Assembly: GCA_036752905.1 (NCBI GenBank)
Contig: DAIORT010000015.1
Span: 1-33,868 of the forward strand
Direction: 5' to 3'
From: UBA4877 sp002399345
GTDB taxonomy: Bacteria; Bacillota; Thermoanaerobacteria; Thermoanaerobacterales; UBA4877
DNA length: 33,868 nucleotides
Shown here in pieces: positions 24,628-33,738 of this stretch; the first letter of the stretch is position 1; each line of letters begins with the position of its first letter. A program made the position numbers and the translations under genes. The notes beneath the pieces were generated by a model. That model saw nothing but the letters and a program-made list of their open reading frames with translations. It had not been told where the DNA came from and did not search any database.

Positions 24628-25851
24628 ATGAGCAATTTGGATAACTACAAGTCGGATACGCTTATGCTTATTGTAGGAAGTAATCCGCTGCCCAATTATG
24701 TAGCCGCAATGCTTTTGGCGAAGGACAATGCCAGGCTTGTTTTGATTCATACTGATAAGACAGAGAGATTTGCACATCGCATATATGATTTAGTAAAGGC
24801 AAAGAGGCCTGGCCTTAGAAATCCGGCATTTGTGGAGATATGCGAGGCAAACAGATCTAGGATTATAGATGCTTTAAATGATCAATTAACACCTTTAATT
24901 AAAGAGCGCCCCAACGATGTAATCGGTCTTAACTACACAGGTGGTACCAAGGCAATGGCAGCGCATACCTTTGATTGGGTAAAAAATAATGTAAAAGCAC
25001 CCGTTTTTTCCTATCTTGACTCGCGAACATTTCAAATGTTTATTGATAAGAAAGACGATAAGGTTTCTTCAAAAGCTTTCCCCGCACTGGAATCGGTAAA
25101 GGTATCTATCCCCGAGCTTATGCAGCTTCATGATGATTTTGAGTATCAGAAGATTAATGATAACATAAAGAAATATCCGCAATTCGCCGATGCATCGGAA
25201 GATATGTTTGAATTCATGAAAGATAACCATGAAATATGGCGATTATGGTGTAATAAAAATTTAAAGAGAACCGATGGACGTTTTATATCAGATGGTGCTT
25301 TAAAAAAGGCTATATTACCTGAGGGCTATATGAGAAAGCCTTTCCAATTCCTATCCGTTGGGGATGAAGTGACAAAACTGGCTGACGCGGCCAAAGAGTG
25401 TGATACGGATGCAAAAAAATTAGCAGGATGGCTCGACGGCAAATGGCTGGAAGACTATGTGTTGAAATGCGTAACCGAAATAGCCGAGGAGTGTGGGATT
25501 ACTGATTATTGCAGGAATATAGATGTAAACGAACCTAAAAACTTTGAGTTTGATGTAGCCTTCATGAAGGGATACCAAATATTCGGCTTGTCGTGTACAA
25601 CCTCGTATGATAAGGGGTTATGTAAGTCTAAGTTGTTTGAGGCGTATATAAGAACACACCAGATGGGTGGGGATGAAGCCCGTACTGCTTTAGTATGTTT
25701 TTATAAGGACAGCTTGGTTTTACAAAACGAATTGGAGAAGCAATGGGAGGCGAAAAATAAGATAAAGATATTTGGCAGAGATAAAATATTTGACTTGAAA
25801 GAGGAATTGAAGAGATGGATTTTTAATGTGGGAGAGATTAAAGATGAGTAG
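24628..25851 (+). CDS. CARF-nuclease effector (Card1/Can2-like, DUF1887 type)
   Basis: This 407-residue protein has an N-terminal CARF fold: IVGSNPLPNYVAAMLLAK at residues 15-32 and GLNYTGGTKAMAAHTFDW at 100-117 resemble ligand-binding loops. The C-terminal part looks like a PD-(D/E)XK restriction-type nuclease: GKWLEDYVLKCV at 271-282 and FEFDVAFMKGYQIFGLSCTT at 306-325, then KGLCKSKLFEA. The usual Lys of the E-x-K step is not at LSCTT; lysines 329, 333 or 335 may serve. Related Card1 and Can2 enzymes cut single-stranded or nicked DNA, and some cut RNA, when cyclic oligoadenylate binds. ATG follows AAGGGGGAT; the end overlaps cas10 by 8 bases, so it heads the operon. Confidence 0.82.
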   Translation: MSNLDNYKSDTLMLIVGSNPLPNYVAAMLLAKDNARLVLIHTDKTERFAHRIYDLVKAKRPGLRNPAFVEICEANRSRIIDALNDQLTPLIKERPNDVIGLNYTGGTKAMAAHTFDWVKNNVKAPVFSYLDSRTFQMFIDKKDDKVSSKAFPALESVKVSIPELMQLHDDFEYQKINDNIKKYPQFADASEDMFEFMKDNHEIWRLWCNKNLKRTDGRFISDGALKKAILPEGYMRKPFQFLSVGDEVTKLADAAKECDTDAKKLAGWLDGKWLEDYVLKCVTEIAEECGITDYCRNIDVNEPKNFEFDVAFMKGYQIFGLSCTTSYDKGLCKSKLFEAYIRTHQMGGDEARTALVCFYKDSLVLQNELEKQWEAKNKIKIFGRDKIFDLKEELKRWIFNVGEIKDE

Positions 25852-27481
25852 GTACACATTAACAATAATAGATACGCGTAATATACAAGGGTATGTATAT
25901 GCCACAAATAATCTTAAGCAGAATATAGGTGCGTCATACAATGTGGCGTGTGCTGCCGGCAAATGGGTGGCAGAAATTCTGCCTTGGCCGAACAACATAG
26001 AGGATATAGGCAAGAGTGAATATACAAAAGATAGGATAGAGGACGGGAAGCTTGCCGCCGAGGTGCTGTATGCCGGCGGTGGAAACGTTGTCATAATTTT
26101 TAAAGACAGGGACTATGCAGTTGACTTTACTAAGAAGTATACAACATGCATATTAAAGAGAGCGCCGGGAATGGACTTTACAGTGGTACATGAGGATTTT
26201 GACTGGGACGGCCAGGCCCTGACAGAAGTATTAAAGGATCTAATGAAAAGAAGCGCGGTAAAAAAGTTGGATCGCTGTTATTCCCATCCAATGCTGGGGG
26301 CAGCCGTCACGGCGGAGTGCACATTTTCCGGTTTGCCGGCAACGCATTTGGATAAAGACGGGAGACTGATGTCATCAGAGGCCTGGTCTAAGGTAAACGC
26401 AGCTGAAGAAGCAGAGAAAAACCTGTCACAACCGGAAGGATACGAGAATTTTTTTTATGCCAGTGAATTTTCCGATATAGCCTCAACCGGGAACCGTTCC
26501 GGTTATATAGGTGTCGTCCATATTGATGGGAACGGCATGTCAAAAAGGATAAATACCATACGGGCTAAATATAAAGACAGCTCTGGTAACAGAGATTTTA
26601 TAGATGAAATGAGGAGTTTTTCATCAGATATTCAAGCATCTGTAGAGAGTGCATTACAAGAGAGCATGAGGCATTTAATTAATTCAATAGATACAGATAA
26701 TTTTACACATGAAGGAATTATAGGGAATGAGATAAAAATTAAAAAGATGGAAGAGAAGAGTGAAACAAAAGAGGATCCCAAATATATTCTACCGTTCCGG
26801 CCGATAGTAATGAGCGGTGATGATATGACCTTTGTGTGTGACGGCAGGCTTGCGCTTACATTATCTCAATATTTCCTTAGTACACTATACGAGAAGAGAT
26901 TGCCGGACAATAAGCCATTTTGCTGTAGAGCTGGTATTGCCGTGGTAAAATCACATTACCCATTTTCCCGTGCGTATTCTTTATCTGAGGATCTATGTGC
27001 ATCGGCAAAAAAATATATAAATGAGTATAAGAAAGATCACCCCAATGAAAAACAGGATATATGTGCCATGGATTGGCATTTTGCAGTTAATGGTGTTTTA
27101 GGAGGCGGCATGGAAGAAATCAGAAAGAGGGAATATGAAACAACAGACAGTAAAGACCAGGAACTTTGCATGCGCCCTATACGCGTATTCCCAGACGGAG
27201 ATGATTGGCGGACATGGAATGTCTTTAGCAGTTTGGCCTACACGTTTAAAACTGGTGATGAATGGAAGGACAGGCACAATAAGATCATTGCCCTGCGGGA
27301 GGCTCTCCGCAAGGGAAGCGACGAGGTAAAGAATTTTCTTTCGCTCAATAATGGCATTAGGCTACCTGAAATAATAAACCAGAGAGATATGAATAAGAAG
27401 GGCTTTCAGGCCGGCCGCTGCGGATACTTTGATGCCATAGAAGCCGTGGACTTTTTTGTTAAGCTTGAGGAGGGAAAATGA
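25844..27481 (+). CDS. cas10: Cas10/Csm1-like cyclic oligoadenylate synthase, HD-less
   Basis: The 545-residue protein begins directly with a degenerate palm (IIDTRNIQGYVYATNNLKQN) and lacks the N-terminal HD nuclease found in many Cas10 proteins. A reduced zinc-finger-like region AECTFSGLPATHLDKDGRLM is at 157-176. The second palm has the metal-binding Asp in YIGVVHIDGNGMSKR (Asp228) and SGDDMTF at 324-330, where GDD is intact but the first Gly of GGDD is Ser. Such palms polymerise ATP into cyclic oligoadenylates. The ATG at 25844 lies after GGGAGAG inside the preceding gene; an upstream in-frame ATG at 25826 precedes that site. A short gap of one base separates it from the next gene. Confidence 0.9.
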   Translation: MSRYTLTIIDTRNIQGYVYATNNLKQNIGASYNVACAAGKWVAEILPWPNNIEDIGKSEYTKDRIEDGKLAAEVLYAGGGNVVIIFKDRDYAVDFTKKYTTCILKRAPGMDFTVVHEDFDWDGQALTEVLKDLMKRSAVKKLDRCYSHPMLGAAVTAECTFSGLPATHLDKDGRLMSSEAWSKVNAAEEAEKNLSQPEGYENFFYASEFSDIASTGNRSGYIGVVHIDGNGMSKRINTIRAKYKDSSGNRDFIDEMRSFSSDIQASVESALQESMRHLINSIDTDNFTHEGIIGNEIKIKKMEEKSETKEDPKYILPFRPIVMSGDDMTFVCDGRLALTLSQYFLSTLYEKRLPDNKPFCCRAGIAVVKSHYPFSRAYSLSEDLCASAKKYINEYKKDHPNEKQDICAMDWHFAVNGVLGGGMEEIRKREYETTDSKDQELCMRPIRVFPDGDDWRTWNVFSSLAYTFKTGDEWKDRHNKIIALREALRKGSDEVKNFLSLNNGIRLPEIINQRDMNKKGFQAGRCGYFDAIEAVDFFVKLEEGK

Positions 27482-27482
27482 T

Positions 27483-28151
27483 ATGGTGGATTACTATATA
27501 ACATTAGAGCTGGAAAGCGATGCCACTTTCAGCCGGGGAGACGGTATAGTGGGCATGTTGAATCAGGAGGTACAGCATGATGAATACGGCTGCCCGTACA
27601 TATCAGGCAAGACGCTTAAGGGTCTATTGGTTGCGTCATGCGCTGAGATAATGATGTCACTTAAAAAAATGAATCAGGATGCTGCCTGGTGCGAGCCTGC
27701 CGGAAGGCTATTTGGTAAAGCGGGCAGCAGCGAAGTAGGACAGGCTTTGATGCATGTGGGCGATGCTAAGTTACCTTCGGACCTGCGCCAAGCCCTGCTA
27801 TATGATTGGGTAGAGTATAAGAAGATGAGACCGGAGGAAATATTGGACACCATGACGGCGATACGCAGCCAAACCAAGATTGATGAGGAGACTCAGGCGG
27901 CGGCGAACGGAAGCCTGCGTTCGGACAGGGTAATATTGAAGGGTATGTATTTTGAGGCCGTCTTGGTGTTTGATGATAAACCACAAAAAGAAGAACTGGA
28001 ACTCCTGTCTGCGTGTGTGAAGGCCACGTGCAGAGCAGGTAGCAATGTAAGCCGCGGGCGGGGCAAACTGGCAACCAATTTCTTTGATGACAAGAAGAAG
28101 TCTATTTTAGAAAAGTATTTCAATAAATTTAAGGAGGAGGTGTTGTCATGA
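27483..28151 (+). CDS. RAMP-superfamily Cas7 (Csm3-like) backbone subunit
   Basis: This 222-residue protein has the Cas7 pattern: an N-terminal beta strand YYITLELESDATFS, the loop QHDEYGCPYISGKTLKGLL at 31-49, and a glycine-rich crRNA-binding loop AGSNVSRGRGKL near 192-203. Asp33 is at the place of the target-RNA-cleaving Asp of Csm3, so RNase activity is possible. The ATG at 27483 follows GAGGAGGG; the longer in-frame start inside cas10 is unlikely. It overlaps the Csx10 gene as ATGA. Confidence 0.88.
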   Translation: MVDYYITLELESDATFSRGDGIVGMLNQEVQHDEYGCPYISGKTLKGLLVASCAEIMMSLKKMNQDAAWCEPAGRLFGKAGSSEVGQALMHVGDAKLPSDLRQALLYDWVEYKKMRPEEILDTMTAIRSQTKIDEETQAAANGSLRSDRVILKGMYFEAVLVFDDKPQKEELELLSACVKATCRAGSNVSRGRGKLATNFFDDKKKSILEKYFNKFKEEVLS

Positions 28152-29680
28152 GAGCCGTTACATATGATATTCATCTTTTAGAGCCTGCCATAGTATCCAA
28201 GCCGGATGCCGGTGAGGAGAACAGTGCCGTGAGCCAAAGCCATATCCCGGGCAGCACCATACTGGGTGTTGTAATAGGTGAATATATGAGGCGGCATGAT
28301 ATTAAAGATGCCGCTGTGGATCAAGCCTGCAGAAGATTGTTTTTTGACGGCAGCACATGCTTTTTGAATGCCTATTTAAATATAGACTCGCAACGCTCGT
28401 TACCAAAGCCTATGTCGTGGTTTGTCAAAAAGGATGATGTGGCAAGAGATGATGCCGTTATATATGATTTTGGGGTAGAGGTAAGTGATAAGCTTGAGGA
28501 TGCAAAGTCTCCGCAGGGTGATTATTGTTGCAGGTATGATGGCGGGATCTATATCTCTTCACCTAAATACATGGTAATGCCACATAACACCGGACGTGAC
28601 CGCAATAAAAAGCGGGAGGGCGACAGCACTGTCTATAGATATGAATCACTCATGCCGGATCAAGTGTTTTCAGGTGCGGTAATTTCAGGCAATGACGAGG
28701 ATCTTGGGATCATTAAGGATATCCTCGATAAAAAACATATAAAAATAGGAATGTCCCGCTCAGCTGGCTATGGCCTGGCTAAAATCGAAAATGTGTCCAT
28801 AAGCTATTGGGACGAGTATGAGCAGGATGAAGAACCATATAACGAGGATGAGACAATAGTTACGCTCTTGAGTGATGTCATTGTCTCAGATAAATATGGA
28901 CAGAACACACTGGATGCTGAAGCATTATTTAGTGTAAAACCTAAGAAGGCTTATTATGCGCCTAAGGTGGTGGCAGGGTTCAATCGGAAGTGGGGACTGC
29001 CGCTGCCGCAGATGTGGGCATTTGAGGCAGGCAGTGTTTTTGTATTTGACACTAATTCAATCAACAGTGAGCTCTTGAAGAAAGCTCGTGAATATGGTAC
29101 AGGAGAGCGCCGGGCCGAGGGTTTTGGACGTATAGCCGTTAACTGGCACTGCCAAGATAAATATAAAAGGACAGAGTTATTGGACCATGAATTGAAAATT
29201 GAACCCAAAGCTTTGGATGGCAATAGTGCGTTCATGGCGGAAAGACTTGTAGAGAGTAGATGGAGGAGCATCTTAGATAACAAGTTGGCCGGAGCTATCA
29301 AAGACATTAAAATTCATGGAAATGCTGGAAGGACGCAGATATCACGCATAAGGGTGTTGGCACACAGGATGTGGTTTAATAACAAAGAAGATACAATATG
29401 CGACTACTTGGATGGTTTAAATAAAATCTCTAAGGAACAGTTGGAAGTTACTAAGGTAGAATCAGAGAATTTAATAAAGTGGCTCAAAGATAATTACACA
29501 CCTATTGGTAAAGCGTATTGTTTTAATATATGCGAAGAAAAATTTAAATTTAAAGATGAACCGTCACTGGGAGGAGTCAAAATATCAGAAGAAGACAGAC
29601 ATAAGTTGATGGTGGAATATGCGGCGCGTCTTTTGGATGGTATTTTAAAGAAACTGCTTGAGGAAGGTGAGGCAAAATGA
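28148..29680 (+). CDS. Csx10-like RAMP with C-terminal extension
   Basis: The protein has 510 residues. The start TYDIHLLEPAIVSKPDAGEE and SHIPGSTILGVVIGEYMR at 31-48 match Csx10, a type III-D subunit of the Cas5/Cas7 class. Two glycine-rich motifs appear, MSRSAGYGLAKIE near 200-212 and ERRAEGFGRIAVNW near 320-333, suggesting two RAMP units. The remaining residues from about 345 to 510 look mostly helical and have no RAMP signature; a fused small subunit (Cas11-like) is plausible because no separate one is present. ATG overlaps the preceding stop and the following start. Confidence 0.85.
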   Translation: MRAVTYDIHLLEPAIVSKPDAGEENSAVSQSHIPGSTILGVVIGEYMRRHDIKDAAVDQACRRLFFDGSTCFLNAYLNIDSQRSLPKPMSWFVKKDDVARDDAVIYDFGVEVSDKLEDAKSPQGDYCCRYDGGIYISSPKYMVMPHNTGRDRNKKREGDSTVYRYESLMPDQVFSGAVISGNDEDLGIIKDILDKKHIKIGMSRSAGYGLAKIENVSISYWDEYEQDEEPYNEDETIVTLLSDVIVSDKYGQNTLDAEALFSVKPKKAYYAPKVVAGFNRKWGLPLPQMWAFEAGSVFVFDTNSINSELLKKAREYGTGERRAEGFGRIAVNWHCQDKYKRTELLDHELKIEPKALDGNSAFMAERLVESRWRSILDNKLAGAIKDIKIHGNAGRTQISRIRVLAHRMWFNNKEDTICDYLDGLNKISKEQLEVTKVESENLIKWLKDNYTPIGKAYCFNICEEKFKFKDEPSLGGVKISEEDRHKLMVEYAARLLDGILKKLLEEGEAK

Positions 29681-31041
29681 GACCACAGTGGGAAAATGGA
29701 CGGGGTGTGGCAAAACGTATATTCATAGAATGTGATCTGGTACTGGATTCGCCAACACATATAGGAAATGGTGAGGGCGACCTTATCGATATGCCTCTCT
29801 TGCTTCACGAGGGTGATAAATTGCCGCTTCTTATGGGAAGCTCCGTAGCCGGGGCATTGAGAAGCTATCTGGTACAAGCAGGTTTAGAAAAAGCCGCTGA
29901 TAGTTTATTTGGGAAAGGCACGGATGACTCAAGTTGTCCCAGCAGGGTCATAGTAGATGACAGTTTCGGGAGTTTGCCCAAGGGTTGTGCTACTGAGCTG
30001 CGCGATGGGGTGGCCATATCATTGGAAACCAAAACGGCTATCGACAAGGCGAAGTTTGATATAGAGCTTTTGCCTGCAGGTACAGTTTTTCCGCTCTCCT
30101 TTGAACTTTTGGTTATGGATAATGAGGATAAGGACATTGACTATTTTGCCGCAGCTCTAAAGGCTTTGAAAGAGGGGAAAATCTCCATAGGCATGAGGAA
30201 GAGACGCGGCTACGGTCGGTGTTATGCTGATAAATGGAGGGTGTACGTCTATGATATGGCGACACCGGAGGGACTGATAGGATGGTTGGAAAGAGATAAA
30301 AGTAAACCGCAAGGTGGGGAAGATATAACTGAATTGATGGGTGCGAAGCCGGTATATATAGACATGAAGAGGTTTACAATGACAGCTACTTTTAAGATAG
30401 ACAGTTCAATGCTTATCCACTGGCAGGGCATGGATAAAGACGCTCCCGATGCTGTCCATATCCACTCGCACAGGGAAGGCAGGGACGCCGGAGATGTTCC
30501 GGTATTGAGCGGGACGAGTTTAGGCGGAGCGCTCCGTGCCCGGGCATACAATATAGTCAATACCCTGGGAATTTCGTGCAAGATTGTGAATGATATATTC
30601 GGATCGCCGAGGGATGATAGGGATAAGCATTATGCAAGCAGACTGTGGGTAGATGAGAGTGAGATAAAGGAATCTAAGGAAATGGTGCAAAACCGCATCA
30701 AAATTGATAGGTTTACGGGAGGAGCTTATCCACATGCTCTATTTAATGAGCAGCCTGTATATGGCGGTGAGGTTACAATAAAGCTGGCTCTGGACAAACC
30801 GGAAGATATAGAGGTAGGGCTGCTACTCCTTCTTTTAAAGGATTTGTGGACTTCAGACCTGGCCTTGGGTGGAGGTTCATCCATAGGACGGGGACGCATG
30901 AAGGGCATAGATGCGAAACTTGATTATGTCGATAAGGGGACGTGGACAATTAAAGAGAGTAAAGATGGCCTGGATGTAATCGGTAAAGCGGATGAGTTAG
31001 AGGATTTTGTCAGTGCTCTTGCGAAGGAGGCAAGAAAATGA
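29677..31041 (+). CDS. Double-RAMP protein (Cas7-Cas7 fusion)
   Basis: The 454-residue protein contains two Cas7-type halves. The first has DSPTHIGNGEGDLIDMPLL and LPLLMGSSVAGALRSYL, with a Gly-rich loop MRKRRGYGRCYADKW. The second has HIHSHREGRDAGDVPVLSGT followed by SLGGALRARAYNIV, and ends with ALGGGSSIGRGRMKGI. The halves are probably tandem Cas7 subunits binding crRNA. Similar two-unit proteins (Cas7-2x) are known in III-D systems. The ATG overlaps the Csx10 stop and its own stop overlaps the next ATG. Confidence 0.85.
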   Translation: MRPQWENGRGVAKRIFIECDLVLDSPTHIGNGEGDLIDMPLLLHEGDKLPLLMGSSVAGALRSYLVQAGLEKAADSLFGKGTDDSSCPSRVIVDDSFGSLPKGCATELRDGVAISLETKTAIDKAKFDIELLPAGTVFPLSFELLVMDNEDKDIDYFAAALKALKEGKISIGMRKRRGYGRCYADKWRVYVYDMATPEGLIGWLERDKSKPQGGEDITELMGAKPVYIDMKRFTMTATFKIDSSMLIHWQGMDKDAPDAVHIHSHREGRDAGDVPVLSGTSLGGALRARAYNIVNTLGISCKIVNDIFGSPRDDRDKHYASRLWVDESEIKESKEMVQNRIKIDRFTGGAYPHALFNEQPVYGGEVTIKLALDKPEDIEVGLLLLLLKDLWTSDLALGGGSSIGRGRMKGIDAKLDYVDKGTWTIKESKDGLDVIGKADELEDFVSALAKEARK

Positions 31042-31610
31042 ATAAAAATGGCTGTAATGAAAAAATATTTGACCTCACCGGGTTTGAGCAGGATCCTGTG
31101 AATTGGCTTACAAAGGCTGGCATTGCATATGGATGGATTATTGCCTATGCGGATGATGGTTTAATATGGGGACGTATGGAAAATGGAGCTATGAAATTAT
31201 CCAACGATATTTTTCCTAAGATCTCGCCCAAGTTCAGGTGCGAAACACTGCAGCAGATAAGGCTCTTTAACAAGAAATGCGAGCTGCATATATGGCGGAA
31301 GGAAGGGAAATTTGAAGGCTGCCTGATCAATGATACGGGAAAGGAAATGGCTTTTTGCGAGGATTATATAATGTCAGGAACCAAAAGTGAGGAGATTAAG
31401 GATGGTTTTACACTGCTCTCTGACGGAGTACAGGGTCTGAGGCATGCCGTGCCGCTGGAAGTAAATATAGAGGATTGCGATGACGACCATTTAACTAGGC
31501 CGATGAGGCTTAAGGTTAAGCACTATATATCATACGATGAGGACGGCCAGGCCTATATCTCGGCCGGCAGGATGGTGGATGTCATAAATGCAAGTGAAAG
31601 AGGTGTGTAA
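31038..31610 (+). CDS. Csx19-like (TIGR03984) type III-D protein
   Basis: This 190-residue non-RAMP protein has the pattern IAYADDGLIWGRMENGAMKL followed by FRCETLQQIRLFNKKCELHI, then GVQGLRHAVPL and RLKVKHYISYDEDGQAYIS. The ETLQQ-RLF and QGLRHAVPL motifs are what I associate with Csx19/TIGR03984, a III-D accessory subunit that joins the RNP. Function beyond structural is unclear to me. It starts as ATGA on the previous stop and precedes the last subunit. Confidence 0.85.
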   Translation: MNKNGCNEKIFDLTGFEQDPVNWLTKAGIAYGWIIAYADDGLIWGRMENGAMKLSNDIFPKISPKFRCETLQQIRLFNKKCELHIWRKEGKFEGCLINDTGKEMAFCEDYIMSGTKSEEIKDGFTLLSDGVQGLRHAVPLEVNIEDCDDDHLTRPMRLKVKHYISYDEDGQAYISAGRMVDVINASERGV

Positions 31611-31611
31611 T

Positions 31612-33708
31612 GTGGATATCATAAATAAACATGTAAACCCAAAGGGCAATAAAGCACACGCCCCGTATAACTTTATCAGCCTTCCGCATAAAGTGGTTAA
31701 GGCAGAACTACCGTTACCCTGTCATGACAGATATTATGAAGATCGGCATACGGGCTACATAGACTGCCATATAAAAACTGAGTCTCCCTTGTATGTACGC
31801 TGTGACATGACTCCCGAATTATTTAAAGAATATAAGGACAAGTCCTATGATGAATTAACTGATGATCAAAAGAAGGAGCTTTCTCGTTTTTATCTTACTA
31901 AAGATGAGAATAGTCCCATCATACCGGGTAGCAGCATAAGAGGCATGATAAGGACTCTTGTAGAGATAGCCTCATACGGCAAGATATCCTATGTGGATGA
32001 TAAGAAATTAGCATATAGGGCCGTGGCGGATAAGACAAATATCAAGGATCATTACAGCAGAAATATGAAAGGTCAAAAAGCCGGCTATATAGAAAAGCAT
32101 GAAGATAAATGGTTTATTAGGCCAGCTAAAACACTCTGTGGCTATGACTTTCTGACAATAGAAGAAATGAAAATACCTGGTAACCTAAAAGAGATATTTC
32201 CTAAAAAATACTATGTAGACACAGACGGCAGCAGAAGATTTTGCTGTATTTACAAGATATATATTGACAAAAGCATGATTCATGGAAATAAAGTTGACAG
32301 AGCATCTGCCGTAACAAATAATAATTATGAAGAAGCAGTTCTTGTTATTACAGGACATATGAAGGGTAAACATAATCATTGTATAATCGGACTGCCGAAT
32401 AAAGAGGCAGAACTAGTACCTATACCTGATGAAATGATAAAGGAGTATAGGAATCAGATGACCGATTGGCAGAAAGACAATATAGGAGAGGACGGCGTCC
32501 TTAAAGATGGTTATCCTGTGTTTTATGTTAGGGAAGGCAGGTCACTAAAATTTTTCGGTCACACACGTATGTTCAGGCTGGTATATGATAAAACCATTGG
32601 GTACCATATACCGGAGGATTTAAAAGATGTTAAGATTATAGACATGACCGATGCCATATTCGGTTATGCCTCTAAAGAGAATGAACAAGGCCTGGCCGGA
32701 CGTGTGTCATTTGGTGACGCACATCTTGAGTCGAGGCAGGATGATGTATGGTTAACCGATGGGCCCATCCATCCAAAAATATTAGCCGAGCCAAAGACAA
32801 CGGCCTTTCAACTTTACCTGACTCAGCAATATCCTGATATGAAAGACAAAAATGATAAACTGAATCACTATGATCCATCTGTTGATCCTAATAACGGTAA
32901 TGAATATCTGGCGGCTATACGGGGACATAAGCTATACTGGCATAAAAGAGATGTAGGCATAAATGAAATCAAGGCCAAAGATGATGATGTCAAAAAAAAC
33001 AGCAAACAATATACACTGATAAAGCCGGTGAAGAGAGATGTGTGCTTTAAATCCCGCGTCTATTATGAAAACTTAAGTAATGTGGAACTGGGCGCGTTGC
33101 TATGGGTATTAAATCTACCCAAAAATTGTCGGCACAGTTTGGGTATGGGCAAGCCCTACGGGATGGGTGCTGTTAAGATAGAGGCCGATGCGTATCAGGA
33201 GGACAGGAAAAAAAGATATGAAAAACTTTTTGAAGACAAATCATGGTCGCAGCCGACAGAGAAACTACAGCCGGATAAATATGTAGAGAGTTTCGGGAAG
33301 TATATTTTTGAAAATGTGAGTTCTGCAGACAGGGGAAAGAGTAAGGATTACTCAGAGCTTGAACGTATAAAGATGCTGACAAAAATGCTTGAATGGCCTG
33401 ATCATAAGGATGAAAAAGCCTATAAAGATAAAACATCATATATGGATCTAAATGAATTTGAAGATCGACTTGTTTTACCTGACCCATTATATATTAACAG
33501 AGGAAATATTGTAAATGGCAAGAGCTATGAGAACCTTAATGCTAGGTCAGCAAAGGTAAAAAAGAGAAATAGCCAAAATAAACATAATAAAAATAAGCAA
33601 CAGAATATAGAACCTAGGAAGTACCGAAATATATACAATACTAATTTGGGAGAAGCATTTGAAAATGCGCAGAAAGATGAGTTACAAAATAAAAGGGAAA
33701 AGCATTGA
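31612..33708 (+). CDS. Large RAMP protein (TIGR03986 family)
   Basis: The predicted 698-residue protein carries an N-terminal RAMP region with YIDCHIKTESPLYVRCDM and SPIIPGSSIRGMIRTLVEIA at about 105-124, and a distant Gly-rich loop HSLGMGKPYGMGAVKI near 512-527. The intervening several hundred residues are a large insertion, as in Cas7-insertion proteins of III-D. The C-terminal tail is rich in Lys, Asn and Gln. A GTG at 31612 follows AGAGGTG and starts right after the csx19 stop; an ATG at 31588 in frame would overlap csx19 and add eight residues. It is the last gene of the operon. Confidence 0.87.
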   Translation: MDIINKHVNPKGNKAHAPYNFISLPHKVVKAELPLPCHDRYYEDRHTGYIDCHIKTESPLYVRCDMTPELFKEYKDKSYDELTDDQKKELSRFYLTKDENSPIIPGSSIRGMIRTLVEIASYGKISYVDDKKLAYRAVADKTNIKDHYSRNMKGQKAGYIEKHEDKWFIRPAKTLCGYDFLTIEEMKIPGNLKEIFPKKYYVDTDGSRRFCCIYKIYIDKSMIHGNKVDRASAVTNNNYEEAVLVITGHMKGKHNHCIIGLPNKEAELVPIPDEMIKEYRNQMTDWQKDNIGEDGVLKDGYPVFYVREGRSLKFFGHTRMFRLVYDKTIGYHIPEDLKDVKIIDMTDAIFGYASKENEQGLAGRVSFGDAHLESRQDDVWLTDGPIHPKILAEPKTTAFQLYLTQQYPDMKDKNDKLNHYDPSVDPNNGNEYLAAIRGHKLYWHKRDVGINEIKAKDDDVKKNSKQYTLIKPVKRDVCFKSRVYYENLSNVELGALLWVLNLPKNCRHSLGMGKPYGMGAVKIEADAYQEDRKKRYEKLFEDKSWSQPTEKLQPDKYVESFGKYIFENVSSADRGKSKDYSELERIKMLTKMLEWPDHKDEKAYKDKTSYMDLNEFEDRLVLPDPLYINRGNIVNGKSYENLNARSAKVKKRNSQNKHNKNKQQNIEPRKYRNIYNTNLGEAFENAQKDELQNKREKH

Positions 33709-33738
33709 TTATTGTAAGGTAATCGCAAACAAAGGTTT

